A DNA stretch of 11,018 nt from an uncultured Bacteroidota bacterium (lineage in GTDB: Bacteria; Bacteroidota; Bacteroidia; Chitinophagales; Chitinophagaceae). The translations under genes were made by a program, and so were the position numbers. This document shows positions 8,464 to 11,018 of the stretch, piece by piece. Under the pieces are notes generated by a model. The model was not told where the DNA came from. It did not search any database and saw only the letters and a list, made by a program, of their open reading frames with translations. The stretch covers positions 1-11,018 of the forward strand of contig CAMLGP010000038.1 in assembly GCA_946479535.1 (NCBI GenBank). The letters run 5' to 3'. The stretch's first letter is position 1. Each line of letters begins with the position of its first letter.

Positions 8464-8503
8464 GGACTACCAGTTGGGTTATTTTGGGTTACTAAGATAG
8501 TCC
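8464..8503. promoter_or_regulatory. Candidate operator near the MocR start: paired GGACTA/TAGTCC and TTGGGTTA direct repeats
   Basis: Two overlapping symmetries lie within 45 bp of the MocR start codon. GGACTA (8464-8469) and TAGTCC (8498-8503) form an inverted pair with 28 bases between them. Inside are two identical direct repeats, TTGGGTTA at 8474-8481 and 8484-8491, offset by exactly 10 bp. MocR/GabR-type proteins are known to use direct repeats as well as inverted ones. The sites overlap the predicted MocR promoter and leader, which fits autorepression. Binding is inferred from position and symmetry only. Confidence 0.5.
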
Positions 8504-8522
8504 AAATAGCTAACGGCCCCAA
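8492..8522 (-). promoter_or_regulatory. Possible promoter of the MocR gene
   Basis: On the - strand, TTGG (8522-8519) is followed 19 bases later by TATCTTAG (8499-8492). This resembles the Bacteroidota TTTG / TAnnTTTG promoter pair with one mismatch in the -7 element. Transcription would begin roughly 25 bp upstream of the MocR start codon. The left arm of the 13-bp inverted repeat lies between the two elements. Elements this loose arise by chance, so the call is tentative. Confidence 0.35.
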
Positions 8523-8555
8523 TAGTGAATGTTGCACTAATAGCCGTTAGCTATT
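8505..8555. repeat. 13-bp perfect inverted repeat with a nested inverted repeat, in the divergent region
   Basis: AATAGCTAACGGC (8505-8517) and GCCGTTAGCTATT (8543-8555) are perfectly complementary arms separated by 25 bases. Inside that spacer, TAGTG (8523-8527) and CACTA (8535-8539) form a second, centred inverted pair around a 7-base loop. The element lies 45 bp from the MocR start codon and 106 bp from the MFS start codon. There is no T tract on either side, so it does not read as an intrinsic terminator. It most likely works as a two-site operator, or as a cruciform or RNA hairpin. It is the strongest symmetry in the window. Confidence 0.75.
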
Positions 8556-8661
8556 ATGTAGAAACCCGGGATTTTATTGGTCCACAGACCTTTAATTTTC
8601 CGATTATGATTTTATTAATGCCTTTGCTTTTTCAACTTTCTTATATTGTGAGCCTATATAT

Positions 8662-9912
8662 ATGAAAAAAACAATTGCTCCATCGCGTTGGTATCGTCTC
8701 ATACCGATTGCTTTTATTACTTATAGTCTTGCTTACCTGGATAGAGCCAATTTTGGATTTGGAACAGCGGGTGGAATGGCCAGTGATCTCCAGATTGATG
8801 GCAGTACTTCGGCAATTCTCGCGGCACTGTTTTTCCTGGGATATTTCTTTTTTCAGATACCCGGTGCTCAGTATGCAGCCAACCGTAGTGCAAAGAAGCT
8901 GATCTTCTGGTCCCTCATCCTTTGGGGTGCCTGTGCAGTGGCAACTGGCTTACTTCATAATGTTGCCGGGTTGATGGTTGTGCGTTTTATGCTGGGTGTA
9001 GTGGAGAGTGCCGTTATGCCGGCCATGCTCATATTGCTGAGCAGATGGTTTACCAAATCTGAACGTTCACGCGCAAATACCTTTCTAATATTAGGAAATC
9101 CTGCTACCATTTTATGGATGTCAATCCTTTCAGGATATCTTATTAAAGCGGTTGGCTGGAGATGGATGTTTATCTGGGAAGGATTGCCGGCCATCATTTG
9201 GGCTTTCTTCTGGTGGAAAATGGTAGATGATAAGCCCCAAACTGCTAAATGGCTTACGGAAGAAGAAAAAAGTGATCTGGATGCCGAACTGAAAGCGGAA
9301 CAGACAGGTATAAAACCTATAAAAAATTATTGGGCAGCTTTTAAAACAAGGGAGGTAATATTATTATCCTTTCAGTACTTCTTATGGAGTATTGGAGTGT
9401 ACGGGTTCGTAATGTGGTTGCCTACTATATTAAAGGCAGCGCCGGGAATAGGCATCGTGGAAACTGGTTGGCTTGCTGCAGTTCCTTATGTTTTTGCAAT
9501 TGTGGGTATGTTTACTGCTTCTTATTTTTCCGATAAAACTCTGAAGCGGAAAGAATTTATCTGGCCATTCCTGCTAGTGGGTGCAATTGCCTTTTATGCA
9601 TCTTACCTTTTGGGTGTTGAGAATTTCTGGATTTCATTTACCTTATTAGTTATTGCCGGGGCGGCCATGTATACACCTTACGGGCCTTTCTTTGCCATCA
9701 TACCGGAAATACTTCCGTCCAATGTAACGGCTGGAGCTATTGCATTAATCAATAGTATGGGTGCTTTGGGGTCATTTACAGGTACCTATATCGTTGGCTA
9801 TTTAAATGATCGCACCGGTAATTTTGGAGCTTCCTATGTATTTATGTCGGGCTCACTTTTGCTTTCGGCGATCATTACTTACCTGGCACTCAGGGTTAAG
9901 CAAAAACACTAG
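8662..9912 (+). CDS. MFS transporter, anion:cation symporter (ACS) type
   Basis: A 416-residue inner-membrane protein with about 12 hydrophobic segments, the usual length for the family. ACS-family (TC 2.A.1.14-like) features are visible: YLDRANFGFG at the end of the first membrane segment (25-34), GYFFFQIPG (60-68), RFMLGVVESAVMPA (108-121), the WFTKSERSRA loop (129-138), GWRWMF (165-170), the WLTEEEK central loop (197-203), and ALINSMGALGSFTGTYIVGY (361-380). Relatives carry organic anions such as hexuronates, glucarate, tartrate, phthalate or rhamnonate, by proton symport. Substrate cannot be read here, and it is not an obvious L-arabinose permease. The gene is divergent from the MocR regulator and probably under its control. 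The next gene on the same strand starts 244 bp later behind its own likely promoter. I see no convincing terminator after the stop codon. Confidence 0.92.
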   Translation: MKKTIAPSRWYRLIPIAFITYSLAYLDRANFGFGTAGGMASDLQIDGSTSAILAALFFLGYFFFQIPGAQYAANRSAKKLIFWSLILWGACAVATGLLHNVAGLMVVRFMLGVVESAVMPAMLILLSRWFTKSERSRANTFLILGNPATILWMSILSGYLIKAVGWRWMFIWEGLPAIIWAFFWWKMVDDKPQTAKWLTEEEKSDLDAELKAEQTGIKPIKNYWAAFKTREVILLSFQYFLWSIGVYGFVMWLPTILKAAPGIGIVETGWLAAVPYVFAIVGMFTASYFSDKTLKRKEFIWPFLLVGAIAFYASYLLGVENFWISFTLLVIAGAAMYTPYGPFFAIIPEILPSNVTAGAIALINSMGALGSFTGTYIVGYLNDRTGNFGASYVFMSGSLLLSAIITYLALRVKQKH

Positions 9913-9980
9913 GAACTATCCTATACTATACCGTTAGGGTATGTGTGGACAACACAACAGACAATAATCTTTGTTGATTA

Positions 9981-10012
9981 TTTCAGGTTGCCAGTTTTCT
10001 GGCATAAGTTTG
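9981..10012 (+). promoter_or_regulatory. Possible promoter of the HAD gene
   Basis: TAAGTTTG at 10005-10012 matches the Bacteroidota -7 consensus TAnnTTTG at every fixed position. Upstream by 20 bases is TTTC (9981-9984), one base away from the -33 TTTG. Transcription would begin near 10016-10019, leaving a leader of about 140 bases before the ATG at 10157. The -7 match is good and the -33 match is only fair. Confidence 0.45.
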
Positions 10013-10081
10013 CGCCATTAGCGAAAGGTTCAGCGCGTATCAGCGTCAAAGAACTAGCAATTAGAGGACGGGATAGGAAAG

Positions 10082-10150
10082 AATATTATTGATTGCCTGC
10101 CGGCTTAAAGTAAACCCTCGAAAACGTAGCAGCAAGCATCAGATAATATT
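10082..10150 (+). promoter_or_regulatory. Possible structured 5' leader of the HAD gene
   Basis: The left arm 10082-10100 and right arm 10132-10150 can pair over 17 base pairs. AATATTAT pairs with ATAATATT, then TGAT with ATCA, GC with GC and TGC with GCA, with two single-base bulges and one C/A mismatch. The enclosed loop is about 31 bases. The right arm ends 6 bases before the ATG at 10157, so the fold would sit against the ribosome entry region. The core pairing is A/T-rich and could be chance. I do not recognise a known riboswitch class. Confidence 0.35.
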
Positions 10151-10156
10151 TATAGA

Positions 10157-10819
10157 ATGATACTTCACTCCAAAGCATTTATTTTCGATCTGAATGGTAC
10201 CATGATAGACGATATGGGCTATCATATTCAGGCCTGGCACCAGCTCCTTAATAACCTCGGCGCAAATCTTTCATATGAAGAAGTAAAAGAACAGTGTTAC
10301 GGCAAGAATGATGAATTACTGGAACGCATATTCCCCGGCCGGTTCTCATCAAAAGAAATGGAAAGCATCAGCATTGAAAAGGAACGGAGGTACCAGGCGG
10401 AGTACAAACCCCGTATGAAACTGATCAATGGGTTGGGTCAGCTACTGGAATCTACTTACTCTAACAATATAAAAATGGCCATTGGTTCAGCGGCCATTCG
10501 TTTTAATATCGATTTTGTACTGGATGGATTGAATATTCGTAATTATTTCAGCTCTGTTGTCAGTGCGGATGATGTTATAAAAAGTAAACCTTATCCAGAG
10601 ACCTATCTTAAATGTGCTGATGAATTGAATGTTCGTCCACAAGACTGCATCGTATTTGAAGATTCTCCCAAAGGTGTGGAAGCGGCTGCCAATGCAAATA
10701 TGAAAGCCGTGGTCATCACCACTATGAGCAAGGAAGGGGAATTCAGTCAGTATGATAATATCCTCACCTTCATCAATGATTACAGCAGACTGGGAGTAGA
10801 GAGCCTTGTCTATTTATAG
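10157..10819 (+). CDS. HAD-superfamily hydrolase, beta-phosphoglucomutase-like, with DLNGT motif
   Basis: A 220-residue cytoplasmic protein of typical length for HAD subfamily IA enzymes. Motif I is FDLNGTMID, with Asp11 as nucleophile and Asn13 where the general acid/base Asp is normally found. A helical cap domain covers about residues 20-85. Motif II is Ser111 in AIGSAA, motif III is Lys144 in KSKPYPETY, and motif IV is EDS (168-170) in IVFEDSPKGVEAAANANM, a hallmark of beta-phosphoglucomutase and related sugar-phosphate phosphatases. A role on a phosphorylated sugar is plausible next to araA, but the substrate is unknown. Replacement of the second Asp by Asn should weaken classical phosphatase or mutase chemistry. 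I recall DLNGT/DMNGT forms in other Bacteroidota HAD proteins, so it may define a subgroup rather than a broken enzyme. The last 10 bp overlap the 3' end of araA on the opposite strand. Confidence 0.9.
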   Translation: MILHSKAFIFDLNGTMIDDMGYHIQAWHQLLNNLGANLSYEEVKEQCYGKNDELLERIFPGRFSSKEMESISIEKERRYQAEYKPRMKLINGLGQLLESTYSNNIKMAIGSAAIRFNIDFVLDGLNIRNYFSSVVSADDVIKSKPYPETYLKCADELNVRPQDCIVFEDSPKGVEAAANANMKAVVITTMSKEGEFSQYDNILTFINDYSRLGVESLVYL

Positions 10820-11018
10820 CAGGCCTCGTTCCATCTTAGCTCATTCCGCAATTGAGGAATTGTAGTTCCATTACCAATCAACACAAATTCAATTCCAGCC
10901 ATATCAGCGAAATCCTGTAAATGTTCTGATGTCAGGTTCTGGCTATAGCAGGTGTGGTGTGCACCACCTGAGTAGATCCAGCCGGCACATCCTGTTTGCA
11001 TATCCGGAAGTGGTTTAC
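10810..11018 (-). CDS. araA: L-arabinose isomerase, C-terminal part
   Basis: Only the last 68 or so codons are visible. The frame is open from the window edge and ends at TAG (10812-10810); the Met codon at 11001-10999 is internal. The visible sequence KPLPDMQTGCAGWIYSGGAHHT, read across its two parts KPLPDMQTG and WIYSGGAHHT, followed by FADMAGIEFVLIGN and LRNELRWNEACYK, matches the C-terminus of AraA proteins. In E. coli AraA the corresponding region has GGAHHT and ends in a similar LRWNEVYY. The second His of GGAHHT is the equivalent of E. coli His450, one of the Mn2+ ligands; the other ligands and catalytic Glu residues lie outside the window. The enzyme converts L-arabinose to L-ribulose in the cytoplasm. 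It is convergent with the HAD gene and overlaps it by 10 bp, so any terminator must lie inside the HAD coding region. Confidence 0.93.
   Translation of the reverse strand, partial: KPLPDMQTGCAGWIYSGGAHHTCYSQNLTSEHLQDFADMAGIEFVLIGNGTTIPQLRNELRWNEACYK

Larger units (their letters stand above)
9913..10156. other. 244-bp intergenic region between the MFS and HAD genes
   Basis: No reading frame that I can support lies here. The region holds small hairpins with no T tract: AATAATC/GATTATT at 9963-9982, and GCCAG/CTGGC at 9990-10003. It also holds a -7-like promoter element at 10005-10012 and an imperfect long inverted repeat at 10082-10150 next to the HAD start codon; the last two are listed separately. 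I recognise no tRNA or known riboswitch. Confidence 0.6.

Noticed and set aside
8623..8649. TTTG followed by TATATTGT as a promoter for the MFS gene
   Set aside because: The spacing of 15 bases is too short, the -7 element has a mismatch, and the predicted start would leave almost no leader.
8662..9912. Assigning the MFS gene as an L-arabinose permease
   Set aside because: The sequence follows the ACS (organic anion) pattern, not the sugar-porter pattern; only the neighbourhood suggests arabinose.
9963..10003. Hairpins AATAATC/GATTATT and GCCAG/CTGGC as a terminator of the MFS gene
   Set aside because: The first is a weak A/T-only type stem and neither is followed by a T tract.

Overview
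The window looks like a chromosomal segment of a member of the Bacteroidota, most likely close to Chitinophaga or a related Chitinophagaceae genus. The grounds are a SusC/SusD outer-membrane pair, Bacteroidota-type lipoproteins (a Cys followed by Lys-Lys), a DUF3823-type lipoprotein, start codons preceded by A/T-rich sequence rather than a strong Shine-Dalgarno, and promoter-like elements of the TTTG/TAnnTTTG kind. The genus is an inference. Both ends cut through a gene.

Left part (about 1-6242, + strand): the downstream part of a polysaccharide utilisation locus. It holds the barrel part of a SusC-type TonB-dependent transporter (5' end missing), a SusD-type glycan-binding lipoprotein, a DUF3823-like lipoprotein, and a secreted GH43 enzyme that looks like an endo-1,5-alpha-L-arabinanase. 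Gaps are only 9-18 bp, so this is almost certainly one operon. It ends at a strong intrinsic terminator (6212-6242).

Middle part (about 6303-8661): two - strand genes face the locus. One encodes a small secreted BLIP/PepSY-like protein. Upstream of it lies a MocR-type regulator, a GntR-like winged helix fused to a PLP-dependent aminotransferase-like domain with its Lys present. The MocR gene is divergent from an MFS gene. The 201-bp divergent region is dense in symmetry: a 13-bp perfect inverted repeat with a second inverted repeat nested inside it, two 8-bp direct repeats 10 bp apart, and a GGACTA/TAGTCC pair. A related motif (AGTAGTCCGGTTT) recurs in the gap between the MocR gene and the small secreted-protein gene, with starts 22 and 44 bp apart.

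Right part (8662-11018): an MFS transporter of the anion:cation symporter type; a 244-bp gap with a good Bacteroidota -7 element and a possible structured leader; a HAD-superfamily beta-phosphoglucomutase-like protein whose first motif reads DLNGT instead of DxDGT; and, convergent with it and overlapping by 10 bp, the 3' end of an L-arabinose isomerase gene (araA).

Working together: the GH43 enzyme and araA frame the window as arabinan/L-arabinose utilisation. Arabinan would be cut at the surface or in the periplasm, fragments bound by the lipoproteins and imported through SusC, and L-arabinose isomerised to L-ribulose in the cytoplasm. What the MocR regulator, MFS transporter and HAD protein contribute is not settled by sequence. 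I found no tRNA, rRNA, CRISPR array, insertion sequence or integrase.
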